Shown: positions 48,081-61,345 of the stretch, one piece after another | Layout: every line of letters starts with the position of its first letter | Numbering within the stretch: the stretch's first letter is position 1 | Assembly: GCF_030463565.1 (NCBI RefSeq) | Contig: NC_134648.1 | Coordinates: 48,484,346 to 48,548,345, forward strand | Direction of reading: 5' to 3' | DNA: 64,000 nt | From: Pelecanus crispus | Lineage: Eukaryota; Chordata; Aves; Pelecaniformes; Pelecanidae | Program-made: the position numbers and the translations under genes | The notes under the pieces: generated by a model | What the model saw: the letters and a program-made list of their open reading frames with translations, nothing else | The model's database searches: none | What the model was told of the DNA's origin: nothing

Positions 48081-51000
48081 AAAATCTGGGGGCATGCAAA
48101 AAAGGAGGCAGTAAAACAGTAGAGATATTGAAGGGTCTGGCTCACAAGCAGGACCCACCTGCTCCATCAGGCATGGTACTATTTACCAGGGAAGATATGA
48201 GCCAAAATTTGAGCATGTGGTCCCTTTTTAAAAGACAAAGCAGAGTAACACCAAACACTCTTGCTTTTATTGTGCATACCTACACTATCTCTTAAAAATC
48301 ATCCTGCTGCTTTGCAGGATGCTGTGAAGTAATTGGCAGATCTTATTTACTAAATGTTACATGGTCTTGCTTTGGGCTACAGAACAGCTGCCATGTTCTA
48401 GCCAGATGTAACTGCAGGTTATATATGGCTGTTCCTGAATATTAGGGGGGTTTGTAAGTTCATTGTATGAGGAGATTCCAGGATGCCAAGGAGTTTAGGT
48501 GGTATGACCCATCAGGATGGAAAGATCCAGAGAAATACTGAGAGAACTACCACTATTAATCACTATGTCCCCTCAGCTCTGCACACTGTGGGAGCTGAAG
48601 CCAAGAAAGCTCCAGAATAGCCTCTCCAGATGATACTGTTTTCTGAACTAAACTTGGTCAGAAAGTGATCTTTGTGAGTATTCTCTTTCCCGTTATTTAG
48701 ACCTTTTGAAATCACGATGCTCTGCTGCTTTTCACTTTCAGTTCTGATCCGTTGTTTTTCCTGCCCATTTACCTGGTTATTTTAGTGAGGATCTAGCTCA
48801 AAAAAAAACCTGCAAAGCAACTGGGAATTTGAGAAGACTGAATAATACAAAGCTAGAAAACATGCAAAGCCCTGGGTAGGCAGATCCTCTGCTACAGGCC
48901 AGTTAGAGGATCAGGTAAGAGAAGTCTTAACAGGCAAAATACGTATATCTTGCCATTAGCTGAATATTTGTTAAATTAGAAGATACGTTTTCCTTTCTTC
49001 AGTTTCCTTTCTCCAGAGTCACACAAAAACTGAATACTAAACACGGAATGGTTTACAGGGACACCACAAAGCTCTTACATTTGCATCAGAAATAGAGAGG
49101 AGAGAAAATGAAGAGGAAAAATTAACTATCTGAAGATAAACAATCTTTGTTCTAAGCACCATTATTAGGCAACACAAGCCTAAATGTGGTTATTCTAATA
49201 AAATCAACAAGTCAACAAAAGAGCGATACCTTTAAACAGCACAAAGCTATTCACATTATGATAAACATAAAGGTTTTCTATCATCCAGCAGGCTGGCACA
49301 GAAGAAGACATTTAAGGAGATTTACAAAGATGAAGACCTCTGCCATAAATATCTGTGCCAAAATTTTAGTATGGGACAGTAAACAATTTATAGTCCTGTG
49401 ACATTAAGTGTAATAGGACACAGGGTAGGGACTGGATTCAACAAAAGACTTCTTTCAAGGATATTTTCAACATTACAGAAAATAAGACTTCAACCAAGTG
49501 GAGTAGGAAGAGTCCAGACTCTGCATGCTACTAAATTCAATACTGAAGTGGTGTGCAAATACCTTCTTGTCATCAACTTAAATATCAACTTACTAGGCAA
49601 GCCAAGAGAGAATTGGCTTTGGGCAACTGGTGTCATAGGTGTTGCTGCTACTGGGGTTTTAGGTATTCAGACAGCTCAAGAGGAATTCTGAGAGCTCTAT
49701 AATGAGGTGTATTTCGAAATGATCAGATTTAGACATAGATGAGAGCTTTACTCTACAGAAAGCTTGGTAACAGATTTAACCTTTCTCTGCTGAGAATGCA
49801 TGGCTTCACAGATTCCATCAAATGCCGTACCATTGTATCTTGTCTGCTCCAGACCGTAATGGAAATAAATAACAAAACTGAGATAGGGTGAACCCACAAG
49901 TCATTCCTGAAAAACCCTGGATGGACTCACATTTCTAAACCTAAAATCTTGCAGTTGACTTGTTTCAATAGAGCAGAGAACTTGTTTCCAAAATCCAAAG
50001 TCTGTCCCCTAGTCCCAATGTTTCATACTTCTAATTGGAATAAATAATGTACCTTTCTGCCAAAGAATACTGCTTGTGAGAAGAAAATTAATCAATGTTC
50101 ATCTAGAGGAGTTACTAAAATTTTGCACAAGTGTTAAGAGCAATTTGAAAGACTCTACTCAGTAATTGTGTTTCTGTTTAGAATTTCTCTCCAATTCCTC
50201 CTTAGATTTTATTCCTTCTCTTTCTCCTTCCTTTCTTTCCTACCCCCTCCCTCTCTTCATCTCCAGAAAATCTGAAAATCTTTTCTGTTATCCTGTCCTT
50301 TAAGCTTCACAAGGAGGACATGTTCATTCCTGGAATATACTGTACAGATTTCCTCTATTTGCTTAGCATACTCAAAAGTGGGGGAGTGAGATGGCAAAAG
50401 TAAAGGAAGTAAGAAACTAGCTCCAGTGAGGTAGTTACAGCTATACAACATAAAGCTTCAGCTCTCTTGAAGTTCTCGCAGATCTAATCCTTCTCATTTC
50501 CTTGGAGTTTCATCAGCTCACCCAGCAGGGCCACTTTGCCCCAGTTGTGGCAATCTGAGGTGGTTTCCCACAAAATCAGTTGAGCTGTTTCTCTAGTTCA
50601 TGTAACACTGCCTTTACCATTGTTCCCATTGGTCTCTTTCCTTTTTTGAACTGTTAATTTACTGTGCTTCATCAGTATTTTTACAAAGAAATTATAGAAA
50701 AGAACAGAGGATACCATTTCTGGTCCCCTCTTTCCAGCATACAGCAGTCATTTACCAGGAACTGAAGAGTAATGAATCTGGAACTGTTTGGCTACTCTCC
50801 AAAAGTGTTAGCATGTTCTTGCCATCTCACACTGGGGATCTAGTTCTAAATGTGCATGGGAAGACAAGAGCAGGTGTCCCCTAGTGCTGCCTTCTGGGGA
50901 GTCCTTAACAGAAGCAATACCAAAAGATTGCACCAAATCATTCAGTTCTTAAGCAGTGATTTCCACCTTCTCCCACAGTCTGCCTCCTGCCCAGTACAGT

Positions 51001-51959
51001 CAATACATTCCCATGACACAAAGATCAGGACGGACCTGCCAACACAGCCCAGCACAAGCTACAGCTGCATCTCCATCTAGCCACTTACAGTAGTCTTTCC
51101 GCCAGCATTTGTTTCAAGTAAAGTAAGGGAAAAAAGAATGGCATTCAGCCAGTTTACCTGCCCCACTGCCTTACAAAATGCAAATGGAGGACAGAACCTC
51201 AGAGGTGAGCTGGTCAGGTTAGTGGCTGCATGGCGAGTCTATCAAGCTGTTTTCCTGTTAGTGGACTGGTTACAAAGAAGTTACTGTTTGTCATCAATTT
51301 TTATTCACTGGGGTATTAGCAGAATTCTCCCTTGATCCATTCCTAATTCATATTTTTAATGCCTAATCACCTACACAAGCTAGTGTTTTAATTTCCCACA
51401 TAGCTGGCTGAAACTGTTTCAACATGAGGCTCTCACTGTCATCCAAGTGTAAGGATGAATTCCTAAACTTCCTTGTTCACAAAACATGAGCAACAAACAT
51501 GGTGGAGCACTGGCAGCCTGACAGAGCTCAGTCTGTTCTAGGCTGAACAAAGCTACAGCCACACAGGGCATTCTTGATTGTGGGTACTCGGCCCCTAAGC
51601 AGGGATTCTGTTGTACCTTAATTTGACAGCAAGAAAATAAACACTAGTTTAAAAAGAAAGCTGTATGTCAAGATTTTCTTCATCACAGACAGATTTGGAA
51701 AGAACAAAGTTCTCGTTAGACTGACTGTTGAGATTCTCCTTTGTGAAACTGTGACAAATCTAATAGTGAATGGGGGGATATTTTTTAATAGAGTCAACAG
51801 ACAGATGGATGAGTTTTTAGAGAGACAGAGACAGAAGTGTATAAACTTCAGCCAAATACAAAGAAAGAGAAACTGCCTGGGAAAACATAACTGAGAGTAA
51901 CTCAGCATGGCTTGGTACTGGGAGCTGAACTTGCAGCTTTGACAAGGCTGACTTTAAGG
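48081..51959. other. Unique sequence with a polypyrimidine tract
   Basis: No gene supported. A nearly pure pyrimidine run occupies about 50210-50266. The open frames are short. Confidence 0.5.
50210..50266. repeat. Polypyrimidine tract
   Basis: About 57 bases almost entirely of C and T (CTTTCTCCTTCC and similar), with rare purines. It is a simple-sequence region able in principle to form triplex DNA. Confidence 0.75.
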
Positions 51960-52240
51960 CGACCTTCAGTGGAGCTCCTTAACAGTGTATGCTGGGCAAT
52001 CGCTGGTAAATCTTTATTAATTTTAATTGGCGGCACCCATTTATAAGAACCATTAAAAAGGATAAATTGAGCCCATCCGGCGTAATGTCTTTTGTTAATT
52101 AGTTTGTCAGCACTGTTTTAATATCCCCTAATGACTTCATATTTCAGGCCTGACATTAAAGGAGACGCTGTGAGAAAGGAAATGGTCTTATCACCGTGTA
52201 CATTTTTTTCTTTTTTTGAACAAAAAGTGTCCTTCCAGGC
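51960..52240. promoter_or_regulatory. Candidate conserved non-coding element
   Basis: The sequence around 52005-52110 ('tggtaaatctttattaat', 'tttaattggcggcaccc', 'gcccatccggcgtaatgtc', 'tgttaattagtttgtcagc') mixes homeodomain cores with several retained CpGs outside any CpG island. It has no coding potential and no repeat match. Of the candidate elements in this window it looks the most constrained. Confidence 0.5.
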
Positions 52241-53499
52241 CTGACCAAGGTTAGGTGTCATTTAACTCAGACAGACAGGTACCACAAGACTTGGAAGGGC
52301 CCTATCACCCTATCCAAACTTCACCTTGCTACTGACCAGCATGCTCTGCTGGGGTTTTCTCTTTTTACAGACCCACACAACAGCAGAAGAAATTTAAAGT
52401 CATCAGTCACTAAATTCCCACCCTCCACAGCTCATCATGGACTTGTCTCCAGTCTCAAAGCACAATCATGTGGGAAAAATATGGGAGAAACTTGAGATAG
52501 AATTGCAGCAATGCCTCCCTGAAGTAAAAGCAGATTAAACCCCACAAAGCTGAAGGTCTTTTGGCTCACAAGGACATGCACAGCACCAATATCCTAATCT
52601 GTCTTGGGGACCGCAAACTTACAGATGAGAAGCTGATAGGATAAGAGCATCAGCAAAGAATGCTTCATGTATGAATTTGATTTGTAAAGGAAGAGAAAGG
52701 AGAAATTATTTCTCTAGGTATGATGCTTGGCCCAGAACCGAGGGGAGTGAGCAAATCTGTGATTTTGGTGTCAAGTGTTCTCTCCTTCCTCCCTCGTGCT
52801 CATCTTGTATTTCTTGGAATAGCATGCTCAAACTGCAAGCCTGGAAGATGAGGAACTTGAATTCCATTACAAATGTTGGAAAAACATGGCTTTTCTACTT
52901 TTAATGAGTACAGTATTTTAGACATTTATGTCTCAAATAGGTCATGAAGATTTTATATTAGGTAATAAAAGCAACTTAGCACAAACATTTAACCCTTTCT
53001 CCTGAATATACATGCACTTGATAATTTTTATTCAAGGAGGAAGTGTATCAGGTAAGGGCCAGGAGAAGAATCAACTGTAGCCATCACAGAAAGTAACACA
53101 ATCCATCATTGTCCTAGAACTCCCTTTATGGGGTTAACCTAGTTTTCTTAGACACCACTCTCTCTCTCCTCACAGTTCTGCCACACATTAAATGTCTTTG
53201 AGATGACAAACACTGGAATTATTCACCCAGGGAAGCATTTTCTCACTGTGAGGTCCGCAGCAAGTTTTATCCCTGCTCAGTTTCCTACAGTGGCTTGACC
53301 AATCAGGGGGAGATCCTGAAATAACATTGGCTTTTTGTCAGTGAAGGGCTTTTTCTTAAGAGCTGGATTCTATTAGTTTTTTTCATTGAAGACTACAATA
53401 AGTGAGCAATATGAGGAAAATAACATCCTCCACCAGTTAATATCACATTTGATGGTTTGGTGTCTAGTGTTAGATTAATTCACATGAGGGTGAAGTGAA
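52241..53499. other. Unique sequence, no gene seen
   Basis: No supported exon or repeat between two candidate regulatory blocks. Confidence 0.5.
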
Positions 53500-53640
53500 T
53501 AAGCAAGAAACAGCTAATAAGAAAATTAGCTTTTCTTCTGTCTTACACAGCTTTGCAAATAATGAATAATTCCATTAATTGTAAGGTGTTTGCATTTACA
53601 CCCGTAATGGTAAAAGGAAAATTAAATCTTTAGCTAACAA
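53500..53640. promoter_or_regulatory. Candidate conserved non-coding element
   Basis: The block contains 'cagctaataagaaaattagc', 'aataattccattaattgtaa' and 'tttacacccgtaatgg', so homeodomain-type cores lie beside an isolated CpG. It is short, non-coding and non-repetitive. The interpretation rests on composition only. Confidence 0.3.
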
Positions 53641-56600
53641 AATAACATTTTTTTTCTGAAATTTTAGGGTAACCCATAAATGGCTCTTTATAAGCATCAT
53701 ACTGAGAACTGTAGAGAGGCATGTTCCACTTTGCTAGCTCGCCTTTCAGCAAAACACAAACAAGTAATAACTGTAAAGACTGAATCAGTTACCAGTTTTA
53801 TTACTGAGCAAAATCCTTGCCTCAAAGTCAATGGAAATCTTGTTGTAAAGGTCTGGAGAACTAACAGGTTTTACTTTTTCTATTAAAATTTAGGGCTAAT
53901 GATTTCACCATAGATTTTTTTTTTTTTTGACGGATACACAGTCACAGCACTTGAATATTAAAAGCTGCTCTATGATCTCCCGAAAGCCATCCTACTGTCA
54001 TTGCAAGCTTGTGCCATGTTTCATGCAGATTTAAAATTTTCAGGAGACTGCTAAAACTGTGCCCTATGTGAAGCACACAGTAAAAGCATGTCTAGGGTGA
54101 AACAGATATTCCCAGCAGGCTGAACACCTCTTTGAATGAAGTGCCTTTGCAGCTAATAAAAGTCTTGAGTTTCTCCTCCAACCAGCCTGTCTCTTGTGCA
54201 CTGCTGTGCTCTACAGAATTCAACCTTTTATAATCAAAGGTCTGCATAACACTGCCAGCATAGTTGGTACTTAGTCTCCATTTTGCAGCTCTGACAAATA
54301 CACATTTACATAGTAGTCTTTCATTTCTATAAAACATCATTATTCATGACAAGCATATTTCCAGTCTTCACAACAGAACAAAAACTTATATTTCCATTGC
54401 CCCAGTATTTTCAGCTTTTGTTGTACAAAAAAATTATGCCTTAGTTTCGCTATTGCTAACTAGAAAGTGAAGACGGATTATTTTCTTCATATGCATTAAC
54501 TCAGTGACAGTTGAAACTCACCTGAGAACTGAGAAAGAAGAAAACTAATATTCTTGTTTCCAGTCACATGTAAGAGACAGAGAGAAAAGAATGATATCTA
54601 CCACCGCCAAAATGTGGCAAACTTAGGCCTAGGTCTTCCAGTCTATTCCCATATATGTTCTAACACTATTTTCACCTGTTGATATCTTTCCTCCTTTCAT
54701 ATAAAACTTTCTGTCCTCCAGTACGTTGTTCTTGCTCCTGGTCTTCACAATTTAGGTATCCAATAATCAAATTTCCAAATACTAATAAAATGCCTGTATT
54801 TTAATAAAAATTTTTAAAGTTTGAAAATGTAAACCCTGTGCTTAACATATTCCAGGTACTTTAATAAAATTTGAATACTTTATTGTAAATTTTTAAGAAA
54901 TTATAATTTTTATCCAAAATCCAGCTTGCCAAATCGAAAAAAACCTTTACATCTTAGCACATAAGAAATGTGGCACCCATTAAAATAACCTGACTAGTCT
55001 AAATAAGCCTATACAATTAATTTTATGAATGTATATGAACAGAACTACAAGCAGGCTCCATCCATGACATACAGACCCTGTATGTGCCAGCAGAAGTTCC
55101 CTAACTGGTCCTCCAGCCTGGTTCTGGCCTCATTACCTGCCAGGAATCATTAAGGAACTTACACAGATTTATCTGTGTGCCTGGATTACTCAGTGCATAT
55201 GTTGAAAATTTTCATTTCCCTGACACAGTATCAAGTTGGAGGAAGACAGAGATCTTCACAACCCATATTTACACAAACACTTTTTTCTTAATAAAGCTGT
55301 TATTAATAATAAAATCAAGCTGTTAATTTTAATAGCAGATAACTACACATAACACATCCACTTCACCCAGCTCACTCATACGCACACCAACGCACTAACT
55401 TGTAGTTAATAGGTTGGAGCAACAGCTGGGAGGCCACCCCCAGCCATTTCATCAGAAGCAGAGGATTGTACTGACACAACAAGGGCTTCCAGGCAGGTGT
55501 TCAGAAAGTGTTTGAAGCGGTCCCTTGTTTCAACTGGCGTATAGATATACCTGTATACCAGGTATAATTCATGTGAATAGTCTTGATCTGGAGCCTATGT
55601 ACAATGAGTTCCTTACATGCATTTTGTAACGCATATAATCTTACTTCCATTCTCCAGAAAAAAATAATGTAATTTTGGAATAAATTTCTTGCCAGGAAGC
55701 TCCAGGTTCACTTTGTGGGACCATTCCACATTAAACTCACTATTTGCAATGAAATCTTTCAATCAGCTTGTTCACAACAATGTAGCTTCAAAACCAACAA
55801 AAGGACACTGAAGAGACAAGCACATTTCAGATTTTGTCTGAATAATCCTGAGCTACTCTCAGTATTTGCCTGCCTTTATGGAGCAACATCAGCTGGATCA
55901 CTCTAATGATCTCAGGAAAAAAAAAAACAACACAAAACAACATGACACAGTGCTTCTAAGCCCAGTTGAACATTGAGACTGGGCAAAGAAGGTAGTGAGT
56001 TGCCACTAGATGACAGAGAGCATCCCCACCTTTGATTTTACCTCAGTGGAAAACGGTAGAGAGGTCCTTTGAAAGCACTGAACATGACAGTTTTTTCCTG
56101 CCTTCTCCCCATTACATCATGGATGAGCCTCTCACAACAAGCAGAAGGAAATTGGGCCAGGGACAGGTGAAGTGCAGATAGCCAGGTTTTATGTGCGTAA
56201 TTTAACAAAGATTGAGCACTGTATGTGGGGAGGGAGGAGGGAGAAGATGCCCTCAGTCTAGTCTTAAAAATACATTGTGATGCCAAAATAGGACTGTAGC
56301 AAAGTGAGTGCAGTCATCTGCTTCACTAGCCACACAGTAAGACCAGTGCAAACAGAAGGTGCCTCGTGCTTTCTTTGCCAGGGGCTCAGCTTCCCAGGGA
56401 GGAGAAAACATGTTTTCTGCTACATTTCACAGGTTGTGGAGTCTCCCATGGCCTGTCATTGAACCAGTTCTTTTGTCAGGGGTACAATCTGCTGTGCTAA
56501 GGCTCACTGCTTTCCCTCTGATCACCTGTGCTGGCCTAGACATACACTAACTTAACATATGATGGCTGAGGAAGAAATTTTGTGTTTAAAATTGTTATTT

Positions 56601-59600
56601 CCATGAAATATCCAGCATACAGACACAAAGTTTGCACAAATACCCAAAGACCTCATAAGTCCTGCACCCCAGACTCTACCCTATGTATTTTAATAATTTA
56701 TGCACTTAAATGCATGAGGTTGATATTCTGCCAGCTGGCCACTATTTATTTCACTTTAATGGAATCAGAAAGACATGAAGCAACTGTACAACCTTTAAGT
56801 AAGCCAAGACTAGCCACCCAGATCTTTTTGTATTATAATGTCCTATTAATCACTGCCCTTCCTAGCTTCACACAGTGTGTTCTGCCCTCACAACTGAGCT
56901 GAGCTTGTGGCCAGGAAGATTACTTTACCCTTAAATTCAAAATGTTTTCTGTCCTGCTCAGTTCTGATCTGGGGAAGTAGATTAACCGATTCAGCAGCAA
57001 GTCTTCTGCTGGGTGAAATATTCATCCATCTTTTTCTACCTGAACAAGCTCCCACCAGCTCCTTGCCTACATCCCCTCAGAGATACTCAATAGGCCTACT
57101 CCCACTGCTCCATCTCACTACTTTCCAATAAGCAGAGAATTAACTCCTTGCTTCCTGAACTGCAGCAGAAAAGTTGACTTTGAGTGTTAATGAAAAGGGA
57201 TGGAAATGGCCATGTGCCCTAAAAACTGCGTGTTAACATCACATCAGAACTGCTGTTAGGGACTGGCTTCCCCATTGCACAGGACATACACTACTGGCTT
57301 GTCAACAGCTATTCTTCATAGTTATCGAGTTATGACCAGCTCCATCTGACATGCTGAGAATGTTATTAAAAAAACAAAATTTAATTTTACAAATAACCTA
57401 TAAGCTTCAGTGTGTGGCCAATATACTCTACCTCAGGCTTCTGGTATAAGGGGTGAGGCAGTCATAGGAATAGGTCAGCATCCATTCAAGTACTTCCACC
57501 AGCTTTTTCATTGTCTTCTCCATTTGTACCAAGGATTGTATATATGGGCAGGCCCTGCATATATAGAGAGAAAGCTGAGACACATAGCAGAAAGAAAGCT
57601 GGTTAGAGGTGCTTAAACCAGCGGGTACTAGAGGTGCTCGGGTCAGTGGTTACTGGAGGGTGATGAGAGCTGTTCAAGTCAGCAGTAAGTAGCTGTTTGG
57701 TACAAGGGTTACCGCTGGAGGTCAGCTGGAGAGATATAATTTTGTCCATACATGCTGCACTTGGTGGGCTGATAAAGGTAAAGCATGTGGGGTTACAAAG
57801 CTATCTGAGCTCTGCTTGGTGGGCAACATGTGATCATCCCTGAGAACAGTTCTTCTGCTGACTCAGAAGACATGTGGAACCTGGCCTAAGCCTAAGCCTA
57901 GCTTTGAATACTGCAAGAACTAGCCACTAATTGCTGGCACCTCTACCCCAGCCTGAGTGACAGGGAGAGGAGAGCAAAAGAGGCTACTGGCAGAGCAGCA
58001 CCTTCTGGCAGCTGGAACAGCAGCAGACCTTCTACATTCCTCCTGCTTGAGTACTGCCTCAGCCTGGCGGCAGGAGCTCATGATACAGCTGCTCACTCAA
58101 GGCTTTCAAAGATCAGACCCTTTATGTTCTCTCACTGTGTCTAACAGGGACTAAAGCCTGAAGCTGCATTGGTCTTGAAAACAGAGGTGGGCCGGAGTTG
58201 CAATATTCAAGCACAGCCCTTTTTCCAAAAGCAGGATGTCTTAGCATGAGGCTTGTTTCAGAGCCAGCTGCATTGCATTGACTTCTTGGAAGAAGTGTTC
58301 TGAAAGGTTTTTGACCTTTCTTTTCCATTTGGGGACAAAAGTGTTTCAATCATATCATCCAACACCTAAACATGAACAGATTACCACTCCCAAGTTTGAG
58401 AGCCAGAAGTATCATTTTAAAATAGCAAGCAGCAATCTTTGTGACAAGGCAAAATTACATGAGTTGCCAATGAATAGCCAACATCACCAACAGACAATAC
58501 TCACTTCTCCATAAAGCTTTAAATCGTAAATTACAAGTCCTTGCCTTGGCAGTGCTCTGAGAGACTCTATATAAGCTTCTAACTCCCACTGCTGTCCTGC
58601 TGCTGGAAATGTAAAAGCCTGGAGTTAACAGCTGACCTGAGCTCAAGTGCTCTTGTCTGTCATCTTCATGCTGAAGGTCTCTGCTTTTGGCCTGTTGCGG
58701 ATTGATTACAAGTGCCCTCACAATGATTATTAATGTTATGGTGGATCAAATGTATTTGTATGAAGCTCTGTCAAGGTAGAAGACACCAGGGATGAGTTTG
58801 AATGGGTATGTTTAAAATGGACAGACAAAGGAATTTGAAGGTGCCCGCCCCATATGCCCTTCTCACCCCATAAAAACAGCACCTGCAAGAAAGTGCTCAT
58901 AGATTATGTAAGAGATCTCCTCTGAGAAATTACATTGCTACCTCTGTTTTTGATACTGAGACGACTTCATTCATGTATTTTATGTTCCAACAAAAACATA
59001 AATTCTGGATGAAGGAGAAGAGTCCCAGCTTCCCTCTGATGATCCTTCCTGCTGTCCTAGGGCTGAATAAACAAAAAGAGAAATGAATGACAGAAAGCCT
59101 ACTTGAGGATATCCTTCAGAAGGGTAAAGATGGATTAATTAAAACAAAGACAAATGCGTTGAAGTTTTCTAGAGCTAAGAGGAGTTTGGCATCTCAGGAA
59201 CTCTTGGAGAGGTGTCAGATGCTCAGGATTAAGACTGGCATGTAAAAAGGAGCCAGGAGGGCCTGGAGACAAAGAAATGCACATTAAAACAGGCAGAAAG
59301 ATGCTCTTCCTGGTTCTGGTATTTGTTTTGTTGGCCACCAGTCATCGAAGGAAGGCAACTACTTTGCTGAGTACAAAGAAGGATTTAGTGGGTCTGAGGT
59401 GCTAATTACTCAAGCCCAAACACTTTGCATGCCCAGTCCTGGGAAAGAGATGGAAAGCCCCAGTTCAGTGTACTTAGCCCTCAGAATCTCTTAACAAACA
59501 GCAGTGACATGCTTCTGGAGACAACCTGCACAATCCCATCAACTGGGCCAGGGGAGACAGTGAAAAATTCACTTGGAAAGCATCAAAGTGTGTGGACAGT

Positions 59601-60267
59601 CCCCACACATTTTGGAGAAGCTGGTTCTTTGAGCTCTAGCTGTTGCTCAGTTAGATGGGTCATAGAAACAGCTCTTAATTCACCCCAGACAGAAGGTTAG
59701 GATACCAAGCTAGCACTTTCAGAAAGATTCAGGACCTTGCAGTAATTATTTTCTGCTCTTTATTCTGCACAGAGGCCTCATGCAAAACTCTCTGCCCTCA
59801 GGGTGATACAGTAATATGAGTTCACTCACATGAACTCACTCATGATCTGACCTGGCAAAAAGGGCAAGTAAATTGTTCAAAACCAAAGTATTCTAGAAGT
59901 TGGGGAAAAAACCTCACATAATTGATTTTATTAATATTGTTTACACAGCTTCATAACTACATGAAGTACAAATAACGAAATAATTTATATGACAGTAAAA
60001 CTCACACTTTCCCTGAATCAGCTATGCAGGGAATATCAATCAATTCTCTCTTCATAGCAAAATAAACCTGACACCGCCCTCGTCCATGCAGAAATAGCAA
60101 AGCAGGAATTGTGAATTTCTCTGTAAACTGAAAATCAAACTAATTCAGCAGAAACACTTTGCTATAGTCCATTCAATAAACATATCACAGATCTTACAAG
60201 AATGAGGACTCACCTTCCTATTCATAGTTGGCATTTGTTTACTAAGTCTTTGAAATTCCTCAGAATC
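53641..60267. other. Unique sequence, no gene seen
   Basis: No exon with credible signals. T- and A-runs occur near 53917-53930 and 55918-55927. A 25-bp tandem duplication lies at 57605-57654. Nothing else was recognised. Confidence 0.5.
57605..57654 (+). repeat. 25-bp tandem duplication
   Basis: AGAGGTGCTTAAACCAGCGG.. (57605-57629) is followed directly by a diverged second unit beginning AGAGGTGCTCGGGTCAGTGG (57630-57654). Weaker echoes of CAGTGGTTACT/CAGCAGTAAGT continue to about 57720, suggesting an older, decayed array. Confidence 0.7.
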
Positions 60268-61345
60268 TGATGAAGCATGGGCTTGATAAATGGATTGTGA
60301 GGTGGACTGAAAACTCACTGAACTGTCAGGCTCTAAGAGTTGTGATCAATGGCACAAAGTCCAGCTGGAGGCCTGTCACTAATCGTGTACGCCAGGGGTT
60401 GATAGTGGAGCCAATAGTATTTAACATCTTCATTAATGGTCTGGACAACGGGACAGAGTGTACCTTCAGCAATTTTGCAGATGGTACAAAACTGGGAGGA
60501 GTGTTTGACACATCAGATGGTTGTGCTGCCATCAGAGGGACCCTGACAGCCTGAAGAATGGGCAATGGGACCAACAGGTACCTCATGAAATTCAACAGAG
60601 GGAAATGCCAAATCCTGCACCTCGGGTGGAATAATCCCATACACCAGTACAGGCTGGGGGCTAACTAGCTGGAAAGCCACTCTGAAGAAAGGGATCTAGA
60701 GATCCTGTTTGAACATGAGCCAGCAATGTGCCCTTGTGGCAAGGAAGACAAATGGCCTCCAGGACTGGATGAGGGAGAGCATTGCCAGCAGGCTGAGGAA
60801 GGTGATCCTACCATTCTGCTCAGCACGGGTGAGATCCTACCCAGAGTCCTGCGTCCAGCACTGGGCTCCCCAGCACAAGAGACATGAACAGAGTGGAGCA
60901 AGCTCAGTAAAGGGCCACAAAAATGATTAAGGTATTGAAGCACCTATCATACGAGGAGAGGTTGAGAGAGGTAGAATTGTTTACCCTGGAGAAAAGAAGG
61001 CTCAGGGGGGATCTTATTAATGTGTATAAATACCTGATGGGAGGAAGTAAAGAAGGCAAAAACAGATTCTTCTCACTGGTATCCAGTGACAGGGCAGGAG
61101 GCAATGGGCATGCATTGAAACACAGGGAACTCCATTTAAACATAAGAAAAGTTTATTGTGACAGTGGTCAAACACTGGAACAGGTTGTTTAGAGTGGTTA
61201 TGGAGTGTCCATCCTTGGACATAATTCCCAAACATGACTGGACATGGTCCTGAACAACCTGCTCAAGTTGACCCTGTTCTAAGCAGGGAGCTTGACTAGA
61301 TGATTTCCAGAGGTCCCTTCTAACCTTGTGAATCTCCACTGGACT
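60268..61345 (+). mobile_element. CR1 LINE, 5'-truncated, with broken reverse transcriptase
   Basis: About 1.08 kb of CR1 in sense orientation. The first part (open 60270-60554) encodes the end of the reverse-transcriptase palm, including SSWRPVTNRVRQG, VFNIFINGLD and FADGTKLGG. The catalytic FADD-type motif reads FADG, so its second aspartate is lost, and the frame is then broken by stops and shifts. The downstream region ('tacgaggagaggttgagaga', 'gtgtataaatacctgatggg', 'cactggaacaggttg', 'gatgatttccagaggtccct') follows the CR1 3' part to its end. The final 8-mer tail is degraded to 'aaccttgtgaatctcc'. The copy is immobile and of intermediate age. Confidence 0.93.

Noticed and set aside
47649-48167. 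172-codon minus-strand open frame as a gene
   Set aside because: No codon bias, splice signals or recognisable domain. It is better explained as a constrained non-coding block.
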